A stretch of DNA of 64,000 nucleotides from Thysanoteuthis rhombus (taxonomy: Eukaryota; Mollusca; Cephalopoda; Oegopsida; Thysanoteuthidae): assembly GCA_963457665.1 (NCBI GenBank), contig OY735206.1, positions 54,066,984 to 54,130,983 on the forward strand, in the 5' to 3' direction. Below are positions 47,290 through 58,619 of this stretch, piece after piece. The number at the start of each line of letters is the position of its first letter. Position 1 is the stretch's first letter. A model generated the notes under the pieces. It did no database searches. It saw only the letters and a list, made by a program, of their open reading frames with translations, and was not told the DNA's origin. Position numbers and translations under genes: made by a program.

Positions 47290-47385
47290 TTACTGCGCAG
47301 ATCAGAATAAATAATAAGTACCAGGTGGGAATCGAACTCACGCTCCTCTTTATTGAAGGGTGAGCTCACTCAATGCTTGACCTTT
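47290..47385 (-). repeat. tRNA-derived SINE
   Basis: On the minus strand AGCATTGAGTGAGCTCACCC is followed by the B box GAGTTCGATTCCC and an ACTTATTATTTATTC tail. Confidence 0.5.
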
Positions 47386-47939
47386 CTCAACACTGAATAA
47401 GAGGCACTCGGTGATGGACACAGAAAATAGGGCAAAGTGTAGTTGCTTTCTTGTCATGTTTTTTGATCTTCTAAAGTCTTCTTTAGATTCGATTTCCCTT
47501 CGACTATTTAAGAACCGCCCTGGAGTGCCACCAACGTCCACTTATTTTTATTAACAACATTCAGACGCTACATAATCAGATTGGCGGACACGCTTTACCT
47601 CCATTACTGCCCCCCTCCCACCCAGTATTATTACCTCGGTAACTAAACTGACCCTACCCTAACACACCTGGGACAACGTGTAATAAAATTGACATGAACA
47701 ACATTCATAAGGCTGATTCATTCAACCTTCGCCACCTGATGTCCGTATAAAAGAAAGAATCAAGTCTATCAAAGCTGATCGCATAACCTCTCTTAATATA
47801 CACGCGGCTCATTTATCTCAACACTTCCTGGGTAGATTTGTCCATCATCATTATCATTATCATCATCGTTTTTTTTTTGTTTTTTTTTTTGTTTTTTCAA
47901 ATTATAATCTAGTCTTACTACATTGTCGCTTATCGCTAT

Positions 47940-48300
47940 CTAGGTTGTTACACTCTCTATTGCTACTATTATTTTACATTTTATCACAAATCTTTCGGTC
48001 GACTCATTCTTCATTATCACTATTGTTTTATTACCAGTTTTTATCACAACACACTGGGTTGATACACTCATGTAAGTACTATTAGCTGCACTATCTTAAT
48101 ATAGTCGTCTTTCCTCTCAGTATTCTGGGTCGATACACTCTTCATTGTTACTACTAACTAGATGTACTCAATCGCATCATTGTTGATATTCTATCACATC
48201 ACCCTAGGTGGAGGCATTCTTGATCAGTGCTATCATTTTATTGCTAGTTTTGCTCAATTTTATTATTGTTAATTTATATCATAACAATCTGGTTAGAAAA
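47940..48300 (+). repeat. Decayed minisatellite, unit ~55-80 bp
   Basis: The anchor GGTTGATACACTC and variants recur at 47943, 47997, 48057, 48128 and 48207. Each is followed by TCATTGTTACTATT-like text and preceded by a TATCACA word. Unit length drifts from about 55 to 80 bases. Confidence 0.6.
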
Positions 48301-48654
48301 AAACTATTTGAGCGCTGGTGTAAACGTCACGAAATCAGAAATGGCAAGAATAGAACTTGAGTCCCACACCTCGCTTGGCTGTTTTGCCGATTGAAGCGTC
48401 TATGATTGAGCGGAGCACTCTCAGTTGACGTTCTGTCACTCCTTCCTCTCTGATTCTCTTCGCCATCTTTGTTTTACTACCTAGTAAAAATCATCTCTTA
48501 TTTTTAGACGAAACATTTTCATTATTATTACAATTCTAAAACTACTTTTATTCAATCATACTAATGTTGCTCTTTATCACAAAGCAGTCGACCATTGAAC
48601 TGTTCGGTTCCCTCGCATTGTACAGCGATCAACACTTCAAAGTCAAATTGAAAT

Positions 48655-48715
48655 ACAGGTATCACCCCCTCTTTTCGAAAGTTCGATTAACGCCACTTTT
48701 TTAGCCTTTACATTT
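48655..48715 (-). repeat. Dispersed repeat family C, end fragment
   Basis: TTTTCGAAAGTTCGATTAACGCCACTTTTTT corresponds to the right-hand terminus of 35170-35465. Confidence 0.5.
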
Positions 48716-48979
48716 GTTTTGCAGCCAGCCATTATAGAAACAGTGAGCACCCTTTTCCTTTCTCTCCTACACCCAAGCTCCCTGTATATCTCACCACCTC
48801 AACCTCCAAATCAACCAAAAATGACATCATCATGATTTGGGCGGGTATGCTCAAAACTTTTTTTGCAATGTAACTTGATGGTAATAGCTTCTTCACTTCG
48901 CCAATTATTGATTTTAACGTTAAAGATGGAATGTAATGGGCAGGATTTTCGGCATATTAAGTTATTTAATTTAGGAAAT

Positions 48980-49300
48980 TAACAACTCAAACGCAAAAGA
49001 AACATTCTACAGTTGATGGAGAAGGTACTGTGAATCGAACATGCCAAAAGTGGTTTACGAAGTTTCCTGTTGGAGATTTCTGGTTGAACGATGCTCCGCG
49101 GTCAAGTAAACCAGTTAAGGTTGATGGCAACCAAAAAGCAATATTGCTTCGGAATAATAAAGTTATAAGAAACAGAAGATAGTCAACATATTCAAAATAT
49201 CAAAATCATACGTTGAAAATCTTATACTCCAGCTTGGTTATGTTAGTCGCTTTGATATATGATTTCCACATAAATTAAATGGAAAAAAAAGCTAGTGGAC
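48980..49300 (+). pseudogene. Mariner transposase relic (N-terminal DNA-binding half)
   Basis: One frame reads VDGEGTVNRTCQKWFTKF, then GDFWLNDAPRSSKPVKVD. After breaks another reads VENLILQLGYVSRFDI-stop-FPHKLNGK. These are the conserved HTH and linker blocks of mariner transposases (GE..V..RT...W..KF..GDF.L.D..R.GRP; L..LGY..R.D.W.PH.L). Stops and frameshifts abound and the DDD catalytic part is missing. The relic at 59470-59690 covers the adjoining C-ward part of the same kind of protein. Confidence 0.8.
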
Positions 49301-50454
49301 GATATTTCTGGGCAAATATTTCATAAACATAAGACACTGTAAGTATTTCCGGTAATCACAAAAAAAATTCTTTTCCATCCCTGTCTGGCATTTACCCAGA
49401 CAAGCAGATTGGAAAATGACTTGAAATATTGAACGGTTAACGAATAGATAATTCTCATTGTTGTTTTGTTTATCTCAATTGCTTATATTAATGAGCCCTT
49501 TTTTTCATTTCAAAATCGAATATGATATTTTAAAGTGCTTTTTTCAGCATCAAACAAAGCCAATTGCTGTTTAGAATTTACATCTTTTAAATTCCTGCAA
49601 TACTTTCACTAAACGCGTATTATCCTGTCTTGTCCATGTTATTTACAATTAAAAGAAAAAAAACGAAGACAATGTCTACAATGGCTTCAGGGTTCTTTCC
49701 TTTTTGTGATTTTACCTGAATAGTGCAGTGGGGTTTGAGAAATTGCATTAACACAAACAGTGTAATCATGGAAGCATTCAAAGCAATTGGAGAGGCGCCC
49801 GCGTCTGTAACAATCTGGTGAAAAAAAAATGACAGCAAGGTAAATAAGAAAACAACAGACTTGAAAATTGGGTTTGAAACATGAAGCTAAAATTTAAGGT
49901 AATTTTTGTAAGAAAAAGTAATGTAATGCGTGCGAGAGAAAAGTGGGGTAAATTGTGTTGTAATGGAAAAATGAAAGAGAATGACAAACTACGAATGGGG
50001 GAAGAAGATATATCCACGCATAAAGTAAGAGGAGTAAAATTGAAAGACTACATAGAATGTAAAAAGCGTTTAGATTGACATAAACAAACTGCGAAATAAG
50101 GCAAATCAACTGAATATTTCTGGAGTTGGTTCAATGATAAGAAAGCAATCTGTAAGATTGTGGTCTTTTGGTTAAGGTTGATGAGGTTCTTTATCCTTGA
50201 ATCTAACAAATAAACTAACTTGAATTTGAAACTAAAGTCTAGCAGTTTTGCCTTTATAGACTGGATGACAAAGGGGCTTCACTTGTGGCCGGTGTAGTTG
50301 TGCATTTCTCAATAATCCCAGGGATCAGTCTTCGAGCCCAAGTAGAAACTATGATAGAAAATGCGTCAGGGTAAGCCTTTTAACATATTGTTACATTTCA
50401 AAACTTCTGCATCAGCTGCAACAGATGGAAAAACTCGACTTACGACAACTCAGA

Positions 50455-50625
50455 ATTATAGAAAGTTATTTCGAGGTATGGGGACGCTCACCCCCCCCCC
50501 TTTATATCAGTTGTCATTGTTTCTTCGTTTTATGCCATTTCAGATCGGGGAAACCAGTACTGATGTTGATCGTTCGTAAAAAGCGTCAAGCGAACTTCTA
50601 AAAAGTGGGGGATAACTGTATCAAC
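50455..50625. mobile_element. Dispersed repeat family C, copy
   Basis: The left end is AGTTATTTCGAGGTATGGGG. The right end, reversed, is CAGTTATCCCCCACTTTTTAGAAGTTCGCTTGACGC, with partial terminal inversion. The length is about 170 bases and no coding is visible. Confidence 0.45.
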
Positions 50626-51327
50626 AACTATTCATCTAAAAAGCAGAGATTAAAAATAATTGAAACGAGGAAATTGAAGAAAAAAAACTTCTTCATCCTT
50701 TTTCCGCCATAGCATATTCATCTTCAAATTGATCCCATTACTTGAAGAAGTTTTAGGAATACAGACGACTTTCATTGATAGGATTTATGATCAGGTTCGG
50801 ACAATCTCTCCTCATCTTTGATGTTAGCTCATCATCTCGGCCAAATCGTTAAAATGGGAAGATCAGATTGGATTGTCCGAAAAATGTTCGAATGTTAATG
50901 ACCCTTCTCAAAGTTTTCCTCGGGTATGATCGGGTTGTTTAACATTAAACTGACAATTTATTTAAAGAGAATAAATTTAAAAGAATTCAAGGCACATGAT
51001 TCATTCAAACCAAATATCCCCCCCCCCCCCGACTTCTAGACGTGTACTCCTCATTGGTAGTATGCTGATAATTCCATTCATACAAATGACAAATAAAATC
51101 ATAGAAGGGTTATTCGGTTGGATCCTGAATTAAAAAGTTTATACCTGTAAGGAACTGGTCTAGACGCTCGAAAAGTGATTACTCGTAGGGCATAGATCAG
51201 GTAAGAAGGCACGGTACAATGAAATATCTTCAATTTCAATTTTTACAGCATAAGATCTGGTGTTTAAACGGCACTATTTCTATGTATTAGTACACTCTGA
51301 ATGAACCATTTCAAGCTGGTGTATATA

Positions 51328-52108
51328 TCATCATCATCGTCATCATCGTCATTATCAGTCTTTTAACGTCCATCGTTGGACGTAGACCTTCCCCAGGATT
51401 CGCTGTACTTCTCTATCGTGGGCATCGCGGAGCCGGTATTTTCTAAATTTGTCCACATTATCTCTCCATTTTGTATTCTGTCGGCCTCAGTTTCACATGT
51501 GATCTCTGGGGATTCGTGTTGTAAGTTGTGATGTCCATCGGTTGTCTGTTATTCTTGCAACATGGCCTGCTCATTGCCATTCAAGTTTTTTCATAGTTTC
51601 TATGATGTCTCGGACTACCGTTTTCTTCCTGAAGGTTGAGCTTGCTCTGCCGAAGGCTTACCATCCTAGGGTGATTCTTTGTTTGAGCTCTTTCTCCTTC
51701 GTGGGTTTCATAGGGATTCGTTGTCCTAGGTAGATGAAGTGGTCTACTTTCCCCGGTTTTGCATCATCGATTTTGACAGCCACGTCCTTATTCTCAATGT
51801 GATCGTTGCACATGATTTTTGTTTTACCAAAGCTCATGTGTTGGCCAACATTTTGTTTAGTTCATCAAGCATTTGTTGGAGTTCGTGTAGGTTCTCTGAG
51901 AAAAGGATGATGTCGTCTGCCAATCTTATGTTGCTTAGACGTTCGCTGTCTATTTTGATTACTCTATAAGTCCAGGTTTCAGAAGTTCATTTCGATGCAG
52001 GCTGTTAATTATTTGGGTAAGCTGGTATCACCTTATCTTACTCCTTTTCAGAGCTGGAAGGGTTCAGAGTCCTTATGTAGCCTGAGAAAGGAGTTGCTGT
52101 GATTGTAT
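51328..52108 (-). mobile_element. RTE-type LINE 3' part, copy D (longest)
   Basis: The minus strand runs from the reverse-transcriptase region (a FSENLHELQQMLDELNKML segment just after the catalytic motif) through NHEIH-like and GRQ..KWRD.VDKFRKY blocks to a GATGATGATGATA tail. It overlaps 60276-60727 in the RT part and 43847/36531/20628 in the tail, linking all five copies into one family. There are several stops and frame changes, and the 5' part of the element is missing. Confidence 0.82.
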
Positions 52109-52169
52109 ATATGTTGTAGTACTTTGACGTATACAGGATCTACACCTTGTAGAATGATGGCCATGGGAA

Positions 52170-52188
52170 TTTACATATATATATATAT

Positions 52189-52230
<42 letters not shown>
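52170..52230. repeat. (TA)n(TG)n microsatellite
   Basis: A short TA block is followed by about 40 bases of TG. Confidence 0.95.
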
Positions 52231-52232
<2 letters not shown>

Positions 52233-52799
52233 GCCACTTTGAATGAAACTATGATGTGATAAACCACCACTTTTTCACCAAACGCCCATCACAACTTTCT
52301 TGTTTTAATGATAACGTGGTTTCAGTTTTTTTTTCATTATGTTTCAACTTCTCCGCATTCAGCTTTTGTACTGATCTTCCCAGGCAATTATTGTCAAACC
52401 CTCAGTGAGTTTATTTTATTATCGCAATTAGTAAGACCTGGAATTCAGGATAAGAGACATGAATACGAGAGAGAAAGAGAGAAAGGGAGAGGGTGAAAAA
52501 GAAAAGGTGATTCCGTGACGTCATGTCGTGTCAATTCGCGTTTCCATGTTTTAGGTATTTATTAATTCATTTTGTTAACCTTGAATTTCTGTGATGAAAA
52601 ATATCATTTTTATATAATAACAAGTATACGTATTTTGTTTATTTTTCTTTTCGGTGAAAAATACTTTGCTACAAAGATGTCATTAATATTATAATAGAGC
52701 CATTAAACAATATAAAGCATAAGAATTTTAAAAAGGCATTAGATTTTTGTCCGTAGATCTTATTTATAATCACAAATAAAATTCCGATTTCGGCAGAGT

Positions 52800-53005
52800 T
52801 TTTTGCCCAGTGGTCTAATGCGTTCTGTTGGTCATCAGTAGATTTTAGGATCGAATCCAACTGGGAACAAAACAATTCTTTTTTCTTTCCCCTTGCTTTA
52901 GAGATCAGTGGCAGATTAATCATTAAGCTGAGTAGGCCTCTCCCTTCTTGCTTTCTTTAGACGCTATTGGCGGATTAACCACTGGGCTGAGTAAGCTTTT
53001 TCTTT
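52800..53005 (+). repeat. tRNA-derived SINE with duplicated tail
   Basis: The body has an A-box-like TTGCCCAGTGGTCTAATGCG and the B box GGATCGAATCC, closing with CAACTGGGAAC. Two direct tail units follow: AGTGGCAGATTAATCATTAAGC-TGAGTAGGC and ATTGGCGGATTAACCACTGGGC-TGAGTAAGC. Each is flanked by a T/C-rich run. Confidence 0.6.
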
Positions 53006-53132
53006 CTTTATTTTGTCAAAATCTTCTTATCGAGTTCTGGCTTTATTTTCGTACGTAACGACAACGGATGACACTGATCAGAAAGAAAAGGGATGACGTC
53101 ATGCACGAATAACAATGACACAGTGTCATACG

Positions 53133-53330
53133 AAAAAACTGATGACGAATTTACTCCCACTTCTAAAGCCAAGTTCACGTTGACTAGCACAAAAGTTAGC
53201 AAATATCTTTTACAGGAACTATTAATAAAGGAGTTGAAATGAGACACGTAGTTTTGGATTGATATTGTTTACAGAAATGCATTGTTTTATTTACTTTTTA
53301 GCTTTTAATGAAGCAAAGGATTTTGACCTT
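53133..53330 (+). repeat. Dispersed repeat family F, copy 1
   Basis: Blocks AAAACTGATGACGAATTTAC, TCCCAC-TCTAA-GCCAAG, GGTTGACTAG, AAGTTAGCAAAT, TACAGGAACTATT, TAAAGGAGTTGAAATGAGAC and TTTTTAG-TTTTAATGAAGCA are shared with 54970-55170. Identity by eye is well above 80%, so this is one of the younger repeats here. It follows the SINE at 52800-53005 and could be its LINE partner's tail. Confidence 0.7.
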
Positions 53331-53769
53331 TGCACAGCCAAGCTCGTTTTCTTTTAGATCCATTTGTAATCACAAGTAACGAAAGACGGGTGAGCTTGAC
53401 ACCAATGAACTGGAAAGTTTTAATTCCCTATGTGTTTAATTTGTGTTCCTCATTCAATCAAATCGAAGCCATTTATTGAGATTTTTCACATCAATCACTC
53501 TCAATAATTTGATTTTTTTTAGTCGATGTATTGAAGTTTGCAGCAAGGTCTTTGGTTTTGGTTTTGTTTTTGTTTTTTTTGGGGGGGCAGGGGATCCAAC
53601 AAAGCTTTCAAATCTTCAGCATCGATTGATGGTTTTGGTCGAGCCTAGTTGTCTGAACTGGAATTTCCAATCGGCATGGAATTCTTTGCTTGACAAAGAC
53701 GTGAATTAAGAATCATCATTCACCGATCAAAAGGTTTCTTATTCGATGATTCAGGTTAAACCTCAATGT

Positions 53770-53990
53770 TTAGTATAAGGAATATAAACGATGAATCAAT
53801 ACATCGCTTAAATTCAACCTCACTGATCTTCAAGTTCCGCAGAGTAGAGGGAAGATACCAGCCTCCGGGTCGGAAGCTAAGGTTTCGATCCTACTTCGCG
53901 ATATTGGTTTGGATAATGGATAATGGATAGTCCATAGCCACATTTAAGAGATGTTATACAACGAAACAGCTGCCTGTTGATGACACAATA
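53770..53990 (+). mobile_element. Penelope-like element terminal relic, copy 2
   Basis: In plus orientation this matches the reversed sequences at 31945-32165 and 54335-54560: GGAAGATACCAGCCTCCGGG, TCGATCCTACTTCGCG, GGATAATGGATAGTCCATAGC, then the hammerhead-like segment and an ACACAATAATTATATA run into TA. Confidence 0.6.
53938..53979 (+). ncRNA. Hammerhead-ribozyme-like motif 5, decayed
   Basis: Stem I CCACA/TGTTG (four of five pairs), core decayed to TTTAAGA, stem II GATGT/ACAAC with one mismatch, intact GAAA, palindromic stem III CAGCTG, and triplet GCC in place of GUC. It is orthologous in position to motif 2 and inactive as it stands. Confidence 0.6.
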
Positions 53991-54260
53991 ATTATATATA
54001 TATATATAGTTAGAAAGTTTTATGGCTTAAAACACTAAACATTTTTGTACACTTCAGTCAATTATTACCCAATAACTGTTAATGTAATATATGAAATTTT
54101 CTTCATTGTTTTTTTTCCTGCATTACGTATATTTTGTTATTACGTTATTATGTGTATATTTTCTCTTGTTAGGATTATCAGTTGTTTATCTTGTAACCGT
54201 TTTGGGGATTCAAAATCCAAAAACTGTTTTTATACCATGGTATCGTAGTAGTGTTGATCA

Positions 54261-54302
<42 letters not shown>

Positions 54303-54334
54303 CACATATATATATATATATATATATATAACAA

Positions 54335-54560
54335 TAATTCTGTCATCCACAGACAGCTGCTCCGTTGTATTACAACTCTTCACTGTGGCTATAGACAATC
54401 CAATATCTCATTCAGTACCATGAGGTAGGATCGAGAGCTTCACTTCAGACCCTGAGGCTGTCCTTTCACCCCTTCCCAACGCAGAACAGGACGGTCAGTA
54501 GGACCGAATTTTGAACGATATATTTACTTACGCACAATTCCCCATCCACCAGAATGCTCT
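54335..54560 (-). mobile_element. Penelope-like element terminal relic, copy 3
   Basis: It has the same blocks as 31945-32165: CACTGTGGCTATAGACAATCC, CAGTACCATGAGGTAGGATCG, CGATATATTTACTTACGC and CCCCATCCACCAGAATGCTC. It stands inverted to copy 2 about 350 bases away, so the two could fold on each other. Confidence 0.6.
54347..54388 (-). ncRNA. Hammerhead-ribozyme-like motif 6
   Basis: Minus strand: stem I CCACA/TGTGG is fully paired (5 of 5). Stem II GTTGT/ACAAC with loop AAT is intact, as are stem III CAGCTG and triplet GUC. The core shows GTGAAGA (first C lost) and GGAG instead of GAAA, so it is inactive. It supplies the stem I pair that is mismatched in motif 2. Confidence 0.65.
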
Positions 54561-54807
54561 TTTCCAGAAAATATACTTATAGTCTTCGAAATTTTGCACA
54601 TTAACACTGAAAGAGAATTTTTCCTTATAGAATTTTTATACAATTCCAAATCATCTGACTATGTCATGAAAGTCAATTATTTTCCGAGCGCTGTTAATTC
54701 ATTGAGTTCAGAGTTTTCCGTGTTTTATAAAGAATTTGATTTTATTACTATTTTTTCACCCACATATTGAAGGTTACTGGGTACAACTTTTACATGATAA
54801 CAGGTAG

Positions 54808-55170
<363 letters not shown>

Positions 55171-55333
55171 TATAAATATTTGTTTCATTAAAATAAATAG
55201 TCTATATATACATATATGAGTGCGTGAGTGTGTACTGCAATCTCTCCGTTAATGTTTGTTTTTTGGAACCTTCTCTTAGTTGGACTACTTTACAGGGCTC
55301 AAGGGTTCCAACTCCGTTTTCTGCTCATACGGG

Positions 55334-55436
<103 letters not shown>

Positions 55437-55439
55437 GGT

Positions 55440-55690
55440 AGCTGCTTCAATGTGTATTATTTAGAAGTGGATATATGATCCGAGAGAATAGATTATATAT
55501 TGCTTTATATTATATTAAAAATCTATTTGAAATTATCTCCCGTTATTGCGCAGTGAATGAGTCAGTTATGATATAGTTGTCTGCGTTGAAAGAAACAAGT
55601 AGAGCAGATATTGGCCATGAATAAATAAAATGAGAGTTGAAGCAGTTATTTTGCCTTTGCATTACCGGTGGATGTTTAGCTGATAGATAT
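55440..55690. repeat. Family D partial copies, opposed
   Basis: A reversed right flank (GTAGCTGCTTCAATG, GATCCGAGAGAATAG, TGAAATTATCTCCCGTTATTGC) meets a forward left flank (TTGTCTGCGTTGAAAGAAAC, AATGAGAGTTGAAGCAGTTATT, TTTGCATTACCGGTGG, ATGTTTAGCTGATAG). The A-box half is then cut off by a TA array. The meeting of opposite halves repeats the head-to-head pattern of 24484-24940. Confidence 0.6.
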
Positions 55691-55692
55691 AT

Positions 55693-55770
<78 letters not shown>

Positions 55771-55772
55771 CA
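55690..55772. repeat. (TA)n microsatellite
   Basis: About 80 bases of TA, interrupting the family D body. Confidence 0.97.
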
Positions 55773-55784
55773 TAATCCTCCCAC

Positions 55785-56345
55785 TAATAATAACCTCACA
55801 TCCACACTCTACCCTCTCTCAGGTATATCTAAAATTGAGAACTTCACAGTCACTCAAACCCATCACAACTAAAACCTTTGGAGGGCATTCCACCCGGTAC
55901 AAATCAGATACAACATACTTTCAATGACCTGTAAGGTTAATACATATGAAGTTCCTTAACCTCATCACCCCACCATCTATATCATCTCTAATCTACCAAC
56001 ACAATCCAACACTAAACCACTTTCCTTCTATCATGAAACCCCATGTCCTCTCCAAGACCTACTACTGCTGCTAACACCACAGACTTCATCATCACAGATT
56101 GAACAACAGGGTGGCCCAAGCAGATGAGATCCCATTTTTTGCTCACAAAGCAAAGCTCCTGATGGTGGACTTATGTTCCACAGAAAACTTATAACCATTG
56201 AATAGTACACAAACATACACAGCACAAACTACTGAAGATGGGAATACCTCCCTAAACATGTTTAGACCATCAATGAAAACATTGACAGGTTAATAAACTT
56301 AGTTTCCATACACTTTCACTCCTTAGCCTGTCTTACTTCCTATAG
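55785..56345 (+). mobile_element. Penelope-like element 3' region
   Basis: A C-rich, G-poor plus strand ends with the hammerhead-like motif at 56229 and then a (TA)n array, as in the other Penelope-like relics. A frame on the minus strand (GALLCEQKMGSHLLGPPCC) is probably non-coding. No reverse transcriptase or GIY-YIG part remains. Confidence 0.45.
56229..56265 (+). ncRNA. Hammerhead-ribozyme-like motif 7
   Basis: Intact core CTGAAGA; stem II GGGA/TCCC with loop ATACC (four pairs); TAAA in place of GAAA; self-complementary stem III ACATGT; triplet GUU; three stem I pairs (CTA with TAG). A single core base is lost. It belongs to the same stem III class as motif 4, with a quite different stem II, so the two are independent lineages that keep the fold. 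Confidence 0.6.
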
Positions 56346-56348
56346 TTC

Positions 56349-56351
<3 letters not shown>

Positions 56352-56387
<36 letters not shown>
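56352..56387. repeat. (TA)n microsatellite
   Basis: A short TA array that separates the Penelope-like end from the next block. Confidence 0.95.
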
Positions 56388-56390
<3 letters not shown>

Positions 56391-56394
56391 GCTC

Positions 56395-56800
56395 GGCCTC
56401 GCGAAAACGAAGATTTTGGGAGGATTTACCGTAGTAAGCATTGAGTGCAACTATAACACCAGCATTATTAACAGTCCAATTAGTGGTTTTAGCAATGATG
56501 CTAAAAAAAGCATTATATATGCAAACAGGAGGCCGTACATTAGTCGGAACGGTCAACTGAATTCTGATTGGTTTGAAATCAGGTTGGCTCGTCGTTACTT
56601 GTTCGTTACAAACGTCATATAAGGAGATTATGAGATTGCCACATATACTTCAATCACACCGGTTTACCTAAGTAGCGGCTCACAATTATCTTTGTCACTG
56701 TCATTAGTGCTGTCAGTGTTATTCAGGTATTCAGACGGCTTCAAGTTGCGCCGCTTTATACCCCTACACCTCAGTCACTGCAACCGACTGCAAGCTGTTC
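56395..56800. other. Non-AT-rich block of unknown origin
   Basis: It begins with GGCTCGGCCTCGCGAAAACG and keeps balanced composition. On the minus strand an open run FFSIIAKTTNWTVNNAGV is visible without a recognised family. Near 56752-56776 the plus strand has GCCGCTTTATACCCC and, about 15-20 bases on, CTCAGTCAC. That resembles a TATA/initiator pair, so an LTR or a promoter is conceivable but unproven. Confidence 0.3.
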
Positions 56801-57299
56801 TTTTGACTAAGCCAAAACTAAGTACCTACTTTAGCTTTTTTTTTTTTTTTTTGAATAGACAACGCCTTGTTGTTGAACATAAGTTATCGTCGTTCAGTCG
56901 TGAATAAAGAAAAAATTTTTGAGAAAAAGAACAAAACAAAACGATGAAATTGATGCTTCGCACTGATTGGCCTCCGTCGCGAAATGTGGAAAAATATTAA
57001 TCACTGAAGTTGAATGCAAAGGTAACTTCGGTTGGTCAGTAATCTGCTTTTTTGTTTGGTTGAGGGGGATTGTGCTAGAAGCAATCAGAAAACTGGGCAA
57101 GAATTGAAATCTTACATGAATTTCGCAGAATAGGATTAGATGGTTTTATGGAAACCCTTAGACGTAGTTCTTAAGATTTCGAATACTTTCCTAAAGCCTG
57201 AGTAGCATCACACTTTAATCCCTAATAGTTATTTCCCTTAATTCCTTATTATTGATTTGTGTCGTCTATTTTCCTACATTTTAACTTAAGGTATACAAC

Positions 57300-57385
57300 G
57301 CGAATCGAAAATGAAGAATAAGCTCCCAAGAAAGCCTGATTAATGAGTTCGAATCCTGCCGGTAGCTTATTCTTTATTGGAAAAT
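57300..57385 (+). repeat. tRNA-derived SINE fragment
   Basis: The B-box-like GAGTTCGAATCCTGCC sits next to an AGCTTATTCTTTATTGG tail resembling the one at 47290-47385 reversed. Confidence 0.4.
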
Positions 57386-57599
57386 AGCAGTCAGAATTAA
57401 TCGCGACGGTTTACAGTACTTCATCAAATAAAGATAAACAAAAGAAAAGATAATGAACTTGCGAGATATTGAGGAAGGGTCCTTCATGGTATCTGTTGGG
57501 TAAAGGGGATACTGAGCGATGACGGGTAGAACTTGAGTTCTTGGGGGACCAGTTACTTTTCTAGCTATTTGTGAAAGAGTGATCATGAAAATGCTTTCG

Positions 57600-57840
57600 G
57601 ACGCAAAGTAAGGGATCAATTTAGCATGAACTTACATTGCAAATTGAACCTTCCACTAAAAAACCTATTAGGGGGGTTACAAGGGGGGTACAGGGGGTAA
57701 ATGGTCAAATTTTCAACCCTCTATCTTTATTGTTGAAGCCTGTACACGTGATAGATACATAGCCAGCCAGATCAACTTAGAAACTGAAGAAACCTCTGTT
57801 GACAATATTGGTTGACAGTTTCTAATGATCATCATAATCT
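57600..57840 (+). repeat. Dispersed repeat family B, copy 3
   Basis: AAAGTAAGGGATCAATTTAGC, ACATTGCAAATTGAACC, GATACATAGCCAGCCAG, AAACTGAAGAAACCTC, TGTTGACAATATTGG and TTTCTAATGATCATCAT run in the same order as 3480-3750. A G-run block (57670-57700) is inserted between them. Confidence 0.65.
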
Positions 57841-57962
57841 TTGTAAGGGAAAAAAGAATACTTAGTTAATGTGTTTCACATGAACTTTGGTCAATCAGTT
57901 TTCTTAGGACTCTAATTTATCTATATTTGAATGGTCAAATAATCATTTGGACAATACATGTG

Positions 57963-58140
57963 GGGTGGATCAATAAGTCTGTGGCTTGAAAACGTTGTTG
58001 CCAGCGGAATTTTTATCTGAATTTTCCACTGTATAATGTTCGATCTATGTGAGTGATATTCGCCCCTGAATTGATTGTATTGACAGGGAAAGAGATTACG
58101 TTTGAAAATAAATATTTGTTGAGTGAAATAAAAGCTTATT
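57963..58140 (+). mobile_element. MITE relic related to 41389-41573
   Basis: It shares GGTGGATCAATAAGTCTGTG, TTTTATCTGAATTTT-C, GTTCGATCTATG, GAGTGATATTC and CCTGAATTGA-TGTATTGA with the element at 41389. A matching right terminus is not clear, so it is either truncated or the longer parent. Confidence 0.5.
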
Positions 58141-58204
58141 CATCTTTAGGGTGAGAATGTCGGTTCAAATACAGTTTTTTAATTCTAAAAAAAACGGATT
58201 TATA

Positions 58205-58570
58205 ATTATTCTGTCAGGTTATACATCCATTTCTTTAAAATATACTTGTCTGCGTTGAGAAACATAAAGATATGGACAGTGAATGAGGAAGACAAGATTT
58301 TGGTATACAACAGTTATTCGGGCCTCCAGCTGGCTACTAAGCTCAGATGATAAGAGCGGCGTTATGTCAAGACAGCTCCCTGTTGGACATCAGTTCGATT
58401 CATGCAGTAGCTAATTTCTTCAATTGATTATTCTTTTTACTCTGTTTATTCGATTTACTCCGTTTAGGCAAACTGGCATACAAACCGTGTAAAAACAGAA
58501 TGTCGGTTCAAATATTGTCCCATATCTATTATTATTCAGTCGGACTATATATATAATTGTCCCAGTTGAA
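58205..58570 (+). mobile_element. Family D, complete but divergent module
   Basis: Blocks ATTCTGTCAGGTTATACATCC, ATTTCTTTAAAATATAC, TTGTCTGCGTTGAGAAAC and ACAGTTATTCGGGCC come first. The tRNA-like body follows (CCAGCTGGCTACTAAGCTCAG; B box GTTCGATTCATGC), then TTATTCGATTTACTCCG. A second left flank (ATTCAGTCGGACTATATATATAATTG, CCAGTTGAAAAACAC) follows the body. The flank on both sides in the same direction again points to a head-to-tail unit of about 330 bases. Confidence 0.6.
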
Positions 58571-58619
58571 AAACACAAAGTGCACATTATATATATATAT
58601 ATATATATCCGAAATTACT

